Source: JAGHEK01 sp044426235 (GTDB taxonomy: Bacteria > Bacillota > Clostridia > Peptostreptococcales > Peptostreptococcaceae). Taken from it: DNA of 64,000 nt. This document shows positions 52,345-60,757 of the stretch, in pieces. The notes beneath the pieces were generated by a model. The model did no database searches. It was not told the DNA's origin and saw only the letters and a list, made by a program, of their open reading frames with translations. The stretch lies in contig JAWXUS010000002.1 of NCBI GenBank assembly GCA_044426235.1, forward strand, positions 62,001 through 126,000, read 5' to 3'. How positions within the stretch are numbered: the stretch's first letter is position 1; each line of letters opens with the position of its first letter. The translations under genes and the position numbers were made by a program.

Positions 52345-52615
52345 TGATTTCACCTCCTGATTATATTCTTCGTATTCATCGTCAACATATTAGATTTTAT
52401 CAGAAATAAAAATAAAAATCAAGTATTAAAATAATAATTTTTAAAAGAAATTTTAAAAAAATGTAATAATTGATAACTACTTAATTAATCATTAACAATT
52501 ATATAACTAAGCATTCAATTAATCAAACTAAAAATAAAAATTATTAAAATTGTTATTAAAATATTAAAAATTGTCAAGAATGAATAATAAGTTTAGAAAT
52601 TGTGGAGGAAAGAGT

Positions 52616-53566
52616 ATGATAAACAAAAGAACAGACTTAGCCCTTGAGGCTAGAGAACTTTTTGAAGAAGAGAAGAACCATACAAAAATTCCAGGGGTGG
52701 AATTAATAAATAAGAAATTAAAACATGGTTTAGTAACAGTAGTTGATATATTAAATGAAGAAGGTTCATCTATTATGAACAAAGGAATTGGAAAGTACAT
52801 AACAATTGAAAGTGATCTTATGAAATTTGATGATGACGAATCGAGAGATGAAGTTATTGGATATTTAAAAAATGAATTAACACAAATTTTTGGAACTGAT
52901 AAAACTAAGAAAACTTTAGTTATAGGTCTTGGAAATTGGAATATAACAGCCGATGCGCTTGGTCCAAAAACTGTTTCAAAAACTTTGGTTACAAGACATA
53001 TATTTAAAAATTATAATAAAGATTATGACGACGATTTTACTGAAGTATCAGCGCTTAGTCCAGGAGTTATGGGACTTACAGGACTTGAAACTAGTGAAAC
53101 TGTAAAATCAATAGTTGATAAAATAAAACCTGATAGAGTAGTTGTAATAGATGCACTTGCATCTAGAAAGGTTGAGAGGGTGAATTCGACAATTCAAATT
53201 TCAACAGCTGGAATAGCACCAGGTGCAGGTGTTGGAAATAAGAGAAAAGCACTTAATAAAGAATATTTAGGTGTTGATGTTGTTGCAATTGGAGTACCAA
53301 CAGTTGTTGATGCTGCAACATTAACTATTGATATATTAGATGTTGCAATTGATAATTTAATTGAACAATCAGAAATGGGAAGTGATTTTTATGATATGTT
53401 GAAAAATCTTAAAGATGAAGAAAAGTATTCTTTGATAAGAGAAAGCCTCGATCCATATGATAAGAATTTAATAGTTACACCTAAGGATATAGACGACACT
53501 ATAGAAAATTTATCTATAATAATAAGTGAAGGTCTTAATAATTCTCTTCACCCAGGTCGAATATAA
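52616..53566 (+). CDS. gpr: Germination protease GPR
   Basis: GPR degrades small acid-soluble spore proteins on germination; it is a spore-specific aspartic-type protease made as a zymogen. 316 residues with NKRTDLALEARELFEE at the start, KTLVIGLGNWNITADALGPKTV, ALSPGVMGLTGLET and VVIDALASRKVERVNSTIQI. ATG 52616 follows GGAGG by seven bases; an upstream in-frame ATG at 52571 has no such site. A spore promoter was not convincingly located. spoIIP follows. Confidence 0.95.
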   Translation: MINKRTDLALEARELFEEEKNHTKIPGVELINKKLKHGLVTVVDILNEEGSSIMNKGIGKYITIESDLMKFDDDESRDEVIGYLKNELTQIFGTDKTKKTLVIGLGNWNITADALGPKTVSKTLVTRHIFKNYNKDYDDDFTEVSALSPGVMGLTGLETSETVKSIVDKIKPDRVVVIDALASRKVERVNSTIQISTAGIAPGAGVGNKRKALNKEYLGVDVVAIGVPTVVDAATLTIDILDVAIDNLIEQSEMGSDFYDMLKNLKDEEKYSLIRESLDPYDKNLIVTPKDIDDTIENLSIIISEGLNNSLHPGRI

Positions 53567-53578
53567 GGAAGTGAAAGA

Positions 53579-54553
53579 ATGAAAGTTTTTATTAGTTTAT
53601 GTTTGGTTTTAATTATGGTTACAACCCATGTTTCTTATGGATTAAATAAAGAGGAGTTTTTGAGATTTTTAATTAATACTTCATATCCTGAAGTGAAAGA
53701 AGAACAGGTAAATGAAGAAATTGATAAAGAATATTTAGAAGATAATGACTTAGTTCAAAACGATGAATTAGAAGAAATTGATAAATTAGAAGTTTCATCA
53801 GACTTTATCAAAGTACATATTGGTAAGGAAAATAAACCTGAAATAACAACAAGTACTATACAATCAGAAAATGAAGATACAGAAGTTATAACTAGTGATT
53901 ATATTGATAGTGTTAGAATTACAAAAGAAAATCCAACACTATTTTTATATCACACCCATTCATCAGAAACTTATTCGGACTCTCCAAGTGGGAATTTTCA
54001 CTCAGAGGATATAGAAAAATCTGTTATGCACGTTGGTAAGGTGTTAACTGATGAACTTGAAGACAAGGGATGGGGAGTACTACATAATGCAATTTATCAT
54101 GATAATATAGACTATAACAAATCATATACAAACAGTTTAGCAACTATAAAAGATACTTTAAGTAAACATGAAAGTCTTGAAATTGCAATTGATATTCATA
54201 GAGATGCAAGGCCTGTTGATACTGAGGCCGAAAGAAAAATTGAGACAGATAGAATGGTTATAGATATTGATGGTGAAGAAGTTGCGAAGATATTTTTTGT
54301 TGTAGGTCCAGATAATGAAAATGTTGAACAAATAAGAAAAATTGCAAAAGAAGTAACAGAACTTGCAAATGAAATGTATCCAGGATTTGCACTTCCAGTT
54401 ATTGAAAAAGAATATGGTAGATTTAATTTATATTTAGCGAAAAATCATATGTTAATAGAGGTTGGAAGTAATGGAACAACTACTGAACAAGCAGTTAATT
54501 CTTCAAAATATATAGCAGATGTATTAGATAACTATTTTAAAGATTATAAATAA
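53579..54553 (+). CDS. spoIIP: Stage II sporulation protein P (peptidoglycan amidase/endopeptidase)
   Basis: 324 residues. With SpoIID and SpoIIM it thins septal peptidoglycan for engulfment. Signal anchor (1-22), acidic linker, then the amidase domain with LYHTHSSETY (H125, H127, E130), AIDIHRDARP and LIEVGSNGTTTEQAVNSSKYIADVL. Follows gpr by 12 bases, as in Bacillus. Confidence 0.94.
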   Translation: MKVFISLCLVLIMVTTHVSYGLNKEEFLRFLINTSYPEVKEEQVNEEIDKEYLEDNDLVQNDELEEIDKLEVSSDFIKVHIGKENKPEITTSTIQSENEDTEVITSDYIDSVRITKENPTLFLYHTHSSETYSDSPSGNFHSEDIEKSVMHVGKVLTDELEDKGWGVLHNAIYHDNIDYNKSYTNSLATIKDTLSKHESLEIAIDIHRDARPVDTEAERKIETDRMVIDIDGEEVAKIFFVVGPDNENVEQIRKIAKEVTELANEMYPGFALPVIEKEYGRFNLYLAKNHMLIEVGSNGTTTEQAVNSSKYIADVLDNYFKDYK

Positions 54554-54558
54554 AATTT

Positions 54559-54804
54559 ATGAGTAGACTAGAAAGACATAATAAAAACCCAAGATTAAAT
54601 TCGATATTTAGAAAAATATTTGTTATTACTATGGTTTTAAATTTATTTTTATCTGTATATATAGTAGATATTAATGCAAAGAAGTTTCTTGGATATGAAT
54701 ACCTAAGTTTAAAGTCTATAACTGAGTTTTCTTATGATTATATAAAACGTTCTTTTGGAGAAAGTGTTGAAATATTAAATAGTTATTTTAAAAGTATTAA
54801 TTAA
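54559..54804 (+). CDS. Small membrane protein in the yqxA position
   Basis: 81 residues, one membrane segment at about 22-40 after a basic N-terminus, no recognised domain. It lies six bases after spoIIP and before lepA, the place held by yqxA in Bacillus. Sequence similarity to YqxA cannot be asserted by eye, so only position supports the relation. No clear ribosome-binding site; likely coupled to spoIIP. Confidence 0.65.
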   Translation: MSRLERHNKNPRLNSIFRKIFVITMVLNLFLSVYIVDINAKKFLGYEYLSLKSITEFSYDYIKRSFGESVEILNSYFKSIN

Positions 54805-54807
54805 TAC

Positions 54808-54836
54808 AGACTTAATTTTTAAGTCTTATTTTTTTG
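54808..54836 (+). terminator. Terminator after the spoIIP group
   Basis: AGACTTAA (54808-54815) pairs with TTAAGTCT (54819-54826), then ATTTTTTT. Confidence 0.85.
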
Positions 54837-54914
54837 TAGTTTGTTTACAGAATCTTATATATATTATAAAATAGAGTTTATGATAAAAAACTTAAATAAA
54901 TTAGGAGGCAAATA

Positions 54915-56717
54915 GTGAACAAACAAAGTAGAACTAGAAACTTTAGTATAATCGCACATATAGACCATGGAAAGTCTACTTTAGCAGATAGATTAATACA
55001 AAAAACGGGACTTGTTAGTGAAAGAGAAATGAAAAACCAACTTCTTGATAATATGGATCTTGAAAGAGAAAGAGGAATAACTATTAAACTTCAAAATATT
55101 AGGCTTATTTATAAGGCTAATGATGGTGAAGAATATTACCTAAATCTAATAGATACTCCAGGTCACGTTGACTTTAATTATGAAGTGTCTAGAAGTTTAG
55201 CAGCTTGTGAGGGTGCACTTTTAGTTGTTGATGCGGCTCAAGGTGTTGAAGCCCAAACTTTAGCAAATGTTTATTTAGCAGTAGAACAAGATTTAGAGGT
55301 TTTACCTGTAATAAATAAGATAGATCTTCCAAGTGCAAGACCTGATGAGATAAAGACTGAGATTGAAGATATAGTAGGACTTGATGCAAGTGAAGCACCT
55401 CTTATTTCTGCAAAGAGTGGTCTTAATATAGAAGATGTTTTAGAAGCTATAGTAAAGAATGTGCCTGCTCCAAATGGAGATAAAGAAGCTCCTCTTAAAG
55501 CTTTAATATTTGATTCATACTATGATGCATACAAAGGTGTTGTAGCTTATGTTAGGGTATTTGAAGGTAGTGTTAAAAAAGGTATGACAATAAAGATGAT
55601 GAACACTAATAAAAAGTTTGAAGTAACTGAAGTTGGTGTTATGGCTCCAGGTCAAATGGAACTTGATGAATTATCTGCAGGAGATGTTGGATATATAGCT
55701 GCTAGTATTAAAGATATTAGAAGTTGTCAAGTTGGGGATACTATAACTAACTTTGAAAATCCAACTAATGAGAGTTTACCGGGATATAAAAAAGCAACAC
55801 CAATGGTTTATTGTGGTATTTATCCGGGTGAGGGTGAAAAATATGAAAATGTTAGAGATGCACTAGAAAAGATGCAAATAAATGATGCGGCACTTGAGTT
55901 TGAAGCTGAAACTTCTGCGGCCCTAGGATTTGGATTTAGATGTGGTTTCCTTGGACTTCTTCATATGGAGATAATTCAAGAAAGACTTGAGAGAGAATAT
56001 GATTTAAGTCTTGTAACTACTGCACCAAGTGTTATTTATAGAGTTACAAAAACTGATGGAGAAGTTGTTATGATACAAAATCCAACAAACTTACCACCAG
56101 TTGGAGAAATAAAAATGATAGAAGAACCAATAGTAAAAGGAGATATAATAGTTCCTAAGGATTACGTTGGTACAGTAATGGAAATGTGTCAAGAAAGACG
56201 TGGTAGTATGATTAATATGGAATATATTGATGAAAAAAGAGTTATGCTACATTACGATTTACCGCTTAATGAGGTTGTGTATGATTTCTTTGATGCATTA
56301 AAATCTAAAACTAGAGGATATGGTTCTCTAGATTATGAGATGAAAGGTTATAATCCTTCTAAATTAGTTAAACTTGATGTTTTAATAAATAAAGAACAAG
56401 TTGATGCACTTAGTTTTATAGTTCATGAAACTCGTGCTCACTCAAGAGGAAAAGGAATGTGTGAAAAATTAAAGAAAGAAATTTCTAGACATCAATTTGC
56501 TATTCCAATTCAAGCTGCAGTTGGAAATAAAGTTGTTGCAAGAGAAACTATAAGTGCTCTTAGAAAAGATGTTTTAGCTAAATGTTATGGAGGGGATATT
56601 TCTCGTAAGAAGAAACTTCTTGAGAAACAAAAAGAAGGTAAGAAACGTATGAGACAAATTGGTTCTGTTGAAGTTCCACAAAAAGCATTTATGTCTGTAC
56701 TTAAACTTGATGAATAA
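54915..56717 (+). CDS. lepA: Elongation factor 4 (LepA)
   Basis: 600 residues, a ribosomal GTPase that back-translocates stalled ribosomes or assists 30S assembly. P-loop AHIDHGKSTLADR, DTPGHVDF, NKIDLP, EF-G-like domains and the LepA-specific C-terminus (KEISRHQFAIPIQAAVGNKVVARET; KCYGGDISRKKKLLEKQKEGKKRMRQIG). The start is GTG with AGGAGG at 54903-54908. Confidence 0.98.
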   Translation: MNKQSRTRNFSIIAHIDHGKSTLADRLIQKTGLVSEREMKNQLLDNMDLERERGITIKLQNIRLIYKANDGEEYYLNLIDTPGHVDFNYEVSRSLAACEGALLVVDAAQGVEAQTLANVYLAVEQDLEVLPVINKIDLPSARPDEIKTEIEDIVGLDASEAPLISAKSGLNIEDVLEAIVKNVPAPNGDKEAPLKALIFDSYYDAYKGVVAYVRVFEGSVKKGMTIKMMNTNKKFEVTEVGVMAPGQMELDELSAGDVGYIAASIKDIRSCQVGDTITNFENPTNESLPGYKKATPMVYCGIYPGEGEKYENVRDALEKMQINDAALEFEAETSAALGFGFRCGFLGLLHMEIIQERLEREYDLSLVTTAPSVIYRVTKTDGEVVMIQNPTNLPPVGEIKMIEEPIVKGDIIVPKDYVGTVMEMCQERRGSMINMEYIDEKRVMLHYDLPLNEVVYDFFDALKSKTRGYGSLDYEMKGYNPSKLVKLDVLINKEQVDALSFIVHETRAHSRGKGMCEKLKKEISRHQFAIPIQAAVGNKVVARETISALRKDVLAKCYGGDISRKKKLLEKQKEGKKRMRQIGSVEVPQKAFMSVLKLDE

Positions 56718-56834
56718 TTTTTAAAAGATTAAAATTAGATTAAAAAAGCATTAGTTTTATAGAAAAAATATTTCCTGTGATATATAATGAATTTGTCGAA
56801 AGAAAATGAGATTATATATTGGAGGGAATTTTTT

Positions 56835-57785
56835 ATGAGAAAAATATCGAAAAACATATTAGCTCTTTTAACTATAGCAACTATAGGTTTAAATGCTAAT
56901 CAAACTTTTGCAACTAGCAATTTATCACTTATAATTAATGGAGGGTTAGTAAATACTAGTCCAATGATTGAAAATGGAAGAACTTTAGTTCCAATAAGAG
57001 TGATTAGTGAGGAATTAGGATCAAATGTTCACTACGACTCTGCAACTAAGGGTATAACTATTACTAAAAATGGAATAGATATGAGATTAACACTTAATCA
57101 AACAAATACTACTGTAAATGGAGTTTCAACACAACTTGATGTTGCTGCTAAGGCAGTTAATGGCGTTACTTATGTACCAGTTAGATTTATATCAGAATCT
57201 TTTGGAATAGGTGTTGATTATAATGGAGTTTCAAAACAAGTATTTGTTGGAGATAATAATACTGTAACTACAGGAACTCAGTTAAGTTTTAATGCTTGGG
57301 ATAAAGCTATGGAGAGAAAATTCGGTGATGATTGGGATGATGATTACGAAGATTTATTAGAAAGAGCTTATGGAGAAAGTTATTTAGATAGAACTTATGG
57401 AGATAACTGGGATGACAATTTAGAGTATGCACTTTATAGATGTTTAAATGGAACTATTCCAAATACACTTCCAAATACTGTGCCATCAACTTTTGTTCCT
57501 CGTCAAAATAATTCAAACTCAAATTCAAACTCGAATTCAAATTCAAGCACAACAACACTATCTTTTGATAGATGGGAAGATTTAATGGAAGATAGATTCG
57601 GTGATGACTGGGATGATGATATAGAAGATATAATAGAACGTAAATATGGAGAAAAGCATATGGAATACTACTATGGTGATGATTGGGATGATGATTTAGA
57701 GTATGCATTCTATTTATACTATGATAAGAAAATACCAACTACATTATACAAAGATATACCTTGGACTCTTAAAAAAATAAGATAG
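56835..57785 (+). CDS. Secreted protein: copper-amine-oxidase-like N-domain plus acidic DWDD repeats
   Basis: 316 residues. Signal peptide (about 1-26, ending QTFA), then a pair of stalk-type copper amine oxidase N-terminal repeats (LIINGGLVNTSPMIENGRTLVPIRVISEELG and NGVTYVPVRFISESFG), a cell-surface module of clostridia. The C-terminal half has two copies of an approximately 60-residue unit, each containing FGDDWDDD and YGD-WDD-LEYA, separated by an Asn/Ser linker (NSNSNSNSNS). I do not recognise this unit. The ATG at 56835 follows GGAGGG; an ATG at 56787 upstream is unlikely. Confidence 0.82.
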   Translation: MRKISKNILALLTIATIGLNANQTFATSNLSLIINGGLVNTSPMIENGRTLVPIRVISEELGSNVHYDSATKGITITKNGIDMRLTLNQTNTTVNGVSTQLDVAAKAVNGVTYVPVRFISESFGIGVDYNGVSKQVFVGDNNTVTTGTQLSFNAWDKAMERKFGDDWDDDYEDLLERAYGESYLDRTYGDNWDDNLEYALYRCLNGTIPNTLPNTVPSTFVPRQNNSNSNSNSNSNSSTTTLSFDRWEDLMEDRFGDDWDDDIEDIIERKYGEKHMEYYYGDDWDDDLEYAFYLYYDKKIPTTLYKDIPWTLKKIR

Positions 57786-57791
57786 TTTTAT

Positions 57792-57822
57792 AAAAGAATA
57801 GATTAATTTCTATTCTTTTTTT
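57792..57822 (+). terminator. Terminator after the DWDD-repeat gene
   Basis: AAAAGAATAGA pairs with TCTATTCTTTT (57809-57819) around TTAATT, then T. Confidence 0.88.
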
Positions 57823-57891
57823 TAACTATTTTTGATAATTTAAGAATTTTGATATAAAATAAAATTTATAAAATAAAACTGAGGTGAAAAA

Positions 57892-59025
57892 ATGTTAGGT
57901 TTATATATACATATACCGTTTTGTGAAAGTAAGTGTTTTTACTGTGATTTTAATTCATACAAAATGAAAAGTGAAAATGAGAAGAAAATATACATAGATA
58001 ATTTAATAAAAGAAATGGATTTTTACAAGGAGGAATTTAATAAAAAAGAATTTACTAGCATATTCTTAGGTGGGGGAACTCCATCAATACTTGATAAAGA
58101 AGAAATAAAGATAATATTTGATGAGATTTATAAAAGATTTAAAATAAAGGGAAATGCAGAGATTACTATTGAATGTAACCCTGAAACTCTAAATAAAGAA
58201 AAATTAATTTTATTTAAAGAGTGTGGAGTAAATAGGCTTAGTATTGGACTTCAAAGCACACAAAATAAGAACCTTGAATATATTGGAAGGGTTCACACTT
58301 ATGAAACTTTCGAAGAACATTACTTTGAGGCTAGGGAAGTTGGATTTGAAAATATTAATATTGATCTTATGTACTCACTTCCAAATCAAACTTTTGAGGA
58401 ATTTAAAGAGAGTTTAGAAAAAATAATTTCTTTAAATCCTTCACATATTTCAGCATATTCTCTTATTTTAGAAGAAAACACTAGAATGTTTAAGATGTAT
58501 GAAAATGAAGAGTTTGAACTTAATGAAGATGAATTAGATATAAAAATTTATAATCATACTATAAAAACTTTAAGTGAAAATGGATACAATCATTATGAGA
58601 TATCTAATTATGCAAAAGAAGGTTATGAATGTATGCATAATATTAATTATTGGAAATGTGACAATTATTTAGGTCTTGGTGCAGGGGCTAGTGGATATAT
58701 TGGTAATTTAAGATATAAAAATATTGAAAAAATTAATGATTATAATAAACTTATTGAAAGTTTAGAGAAACCTATTTTAGAAAGTGAAGTTTTAAGTTTT
58801 GAAGATGAAATCGAAGAAAATATAATTATGAACCTTAGAATGAATAAAGGAATTAATATTGTTAGTTTTAATGAAAAATTTGATATTGATTTCGTTAAAA
58901 GGTACGATGAAGTTTTAGAAAAATTAAAGAATGAAAATTTAATTATGGAGAAAAATAATCATATATTCTTTACTCAAAAAGGAAGAGAAATATCAAATAC
59001 AGTTTTACTTGAGTTTTTAAAATAG
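57892..59025 (+). CDS. hemW: Radical SAM heme chaperone HemW
   Basis: 377 residues. Radical SAM cysteines C11, C15 and C18 in PFCESKCFYCDF, then FLGGGTPSIL, EITIECNPETL, GVNRLSIGLQS and NIDLMYSLPNQT. Absence of the HemN N-terminal extension and position before hrcA favour HemW, a heme chaperone, over the coproporphyrinogen oxidase HemN. AGGTG precedes the ATG. Confidence 0.92.
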   Translation: MLGLYIHIPFCESKCFYCDFNSYKMKSENEKKIYIDNLIKEMDFYKEEFNKKEFTSIFLGGGTPSILDKEEIKIIFDEIYKRFKIKGNAEITIECNPETLNKEKLILFKECGVNRLSIGLQSTQNKNLEYIGRVHTYETFEEHYFEAREVGFENINIDLMYSLPNQTFEEFKESLEKIISLNPSHISAYSLILEENTRMFKMYENEEFELNEDELDIKIYNHTIKTLSENGYNHYEISNYAKEGYECMHNINYWKCDNYLGLGAGASGYIGNLRYKNIEKINDYNKLIESLEKPILESEVLSFEDEIEENIIMNLRMNKGINIVSFNEKFDIDFVKRYDEVLEKLKNENLIMEKNNHIFFTQKGREISNTVLLEFLK

Positions 59026-59066
59026 CAATTATCTATGATAAAAAATAAAAAAATCCAGAAAAATAG

Positions 59067-59097
59067 TTGACATAAGTAAAAATTAATGTTATATAAT
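59067..59097 (+). promoter_or_regulatory. Promoter of the hrcA-grpE-dnaK-dnaJ operon
   Basis: Exact TTGACA (59067-59072) and exact TATAAT (59092-59097), spaced by 19 bases; an overlapping TATATA at 59090 would give 17. The operator lies directly downstream. Confidence 0.75.
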
Positions 59098-59110
59098 ATA
59101 TATAATCTTT

Positions 59111-59137
59111 TTAGCACTCTGAAATGGTGAGTGATAA
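59111..59137. promoter_or_regulatory. CIRCE operator (HrcA binding site)
   Basis: TTAGCACTC-N9-GAGTGATAA; one base differs from the perfect palindrome TTAGCACTC-N9-GAGTGCTAA. HrcA represses through it under normal temperature. Confidence 0.95.
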
Positions 59138-59153
59138 TAGGAGGCTGGAGGTA

Positions 59154-60170
59154 ATGATGGAACTGCTAAATCAAAGAAAGTTAAATATCCTCAAAGCTAT
59201 AGTCAAAGATTATATAGAAACTGCAGAAGCTGTGGGTTCTAGAACAATATCTAAAAAACATGATTTAGGAATAAGTGCCGCAACGATTAGAAATGAAATG
59301 GCTGATTTAGAAGAAATGGGTTATTTAATACAACCGCATACTTCAGCTGGTAGAGTTCCATCGGAAGAAGGTTACAAACTTTATGTTGATTCTTTAATGA
59401 ATGAGGCTGATATAAGTCTTGAAGAGAAGATTATGATTGAAAATTGTGTTAATGAGTATTCTGGAGATCTAAAAGATTTAATGCAACACGTTGGACCTTT
59501 ATTATCTAGATTAACTAAATACACAACTTTTGCAGTATCAAAGCAGGTGCAAAGAGAAAATATCATAAGAAATATTCAACTTGTAAATATGAGTGATCAT
59601 GAAATTTTATTAGTGGTAGTAACTGATAGTGGCGACATAAAAAAAGCACATATACAAACTAATGCATGTTTAGAACAATCTAAACTAAATATAATATCAA
59701 ATAGTTTAAATAGTAAATTAGTTGGCAAAAATATTATAGAATTAGATGAGAGACTAATAGCATTTATAAAACATGAAATAGGAGAACATTCAAATATAAT
59801 TGATGTCCTTTTAAATAAACTTGATTTTGATGAAAAAGATTTATTTACAGTAAGTGGTGCTACAAATATTTTAAATTATCCTGAATTTACTGATGTGATA
59901 AAAGCTAAATCATTCCTTAGAATGGTTGAGAAACAAGATAATATTAGTAAAATGATAAATTCTAAAGGAATTGAAAAGGAAAATGTCAAAATTATAATTG
60001 GTAGTGACAACGACTGTGAACTTGCAAAAGATTATGCAATAGTTAGTGCAAGTTATAATATAAAAGATCAAGTTGGTGAAATTAGCTTTATTGGTCCAAC
60101 TAGAATGGATTATTCAAGAATTTACGCAATAGTAAATTATATGAATTTATTATTTAATAAAAATAGATAA
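59154..60170 (+). CDS. hrcA: Heat-inducible transcription repressor HrcA
   Basis: 338 residues. Winged helix N-terminus (QRKLNILKAIVKDYIETAEAVGSRTISKKHDLGISAATIRNEMADLEEMGYL, with Prp-like HTSAGRVPSEEGYK), then the GAF-like sensing part. It binds CIRCE and needs GroE for activity. A possible ATG at 59124 lies in the operator and is rejected; ATG 59154 (or 59157) follows AGGAGG/GGAGGT. Confidence 0.96.
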   Translation: MMELLNQRKLNILKAIVKDYIETAEAVGSRTISKKHDLGISAATIRNEMADLEEMGYLIQPHTSAGRVPSEEGYKLYVDSLMNEADISLEEKIMIENCVNEYSGDLKDLMQHVGPLLSRLTKYTTFAVSKQVQRENIIRNIQLVNMSDHEILLVVVTDSGDIKKAHIQTNACLEQSKLNIISNSLNSKLVGKNIIELDERLIAFIKHEIGEHSNIIDVLLNKLDFDEKDLFTVSGATNILNYPEFTDVIKAKSFLRMVEKQDNISKMINSKGIEKENVKIIIGSDNDCELAKDYAIVSASYNIKDQVGEISFIGPTRMDYSRIYAIVNYMNLLFNKNR

Positions 60171-60180
60171 GAGGTGCTTT

Positions 60181-60732
60181 ATGGAAGAAAATAATTCAGT
60201 TAATGAAAATGTTGAAACTGAAAATGTAGAAACTCAAGAGGTTGAAACTGAAACAGTTGATTCTGAAGAGACTTCTGAAAATTTGGTTGATTTTGAAAAT
60301 AATAAACTACAAAAAGATTTTGATGATTTAGAAGATAAGCATAAGCGTCTTCAAGCAGAATACTCAAACTTTATGAGAAGAAGTAAAGAAGAAAAAGATG
60401 CTATAGGTATTTTAGCAAATGAAAAGATAATAAGTGATTTACTACCAGTTATTGATAGTATGGAAATGGCACTTAAATCATTTGAAGATAAAGATTCAAC
60501 AGTTTATAAGGGAATTGAACTTGTTCAAAAAAATCTTTCAAGTACTATGACTAAATATGGTGTTGAAGAGATTGAAGCTCTTGACTGTGAATTTGATCCA
60601 AATCTTCACTTAGCAGTAATGCAAGATAGTGTTGATGGTGTTGATGCCAACAAGGTAATTGATGTTATGCAAAAAGGATACAAGTTAGGAAAGAAAATAT
60701 TAAGACCAAGTATGGTTAAAGTTTCAAACTAA
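60181..60732 (+). CDS. grpE: Nucleotide exchange factor GrpE
   Basis: 183 residues. Acidic disordered start (VETENVETQEVETETVDSEE), a long coiled coil with LQAEYSNFMRRSKEEKD, and the C-terminal beta domain (VEEIEALDCEFDPNLHLAVMQ; VIDVMQKGYKLGKKILRPSMVKVSN). It releases ADP from DnaK. Eleven bases after hrcA. Confidence 0.96.
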   Translation: MEENNSVNENVETENVETQEVETETVDSEETSENLVDFENNKLQKDFDDLEDKHKRLQAEYSNFMRRSKEEKDAIGILANEKIISDLLPVIDSMEMALKSFEDKDSTVYKGIELVQKNLSSTMTKYGVEEIEALDCEFDPNLHLAVMQDSVDGVDANKVIDVMQKGYKLGKKILRPSMVKVSN

Positions 60733-60757
60733 TTAAAAATTTTAGGAGGATTATACA

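Noticed and set aside
52440..52600. Sigma-G or sigma-F promoter before gpr
   Set aside because: Expected on biological grounds, but no pair of elements with proper spacing could be found by eye.
59124..59153. Upstream ATG for hrcA
   Set aside because: It lies within the CIRCE operator and has no ribosome-binding site; the normal HrcA N-terminus begins at 59154/59157.
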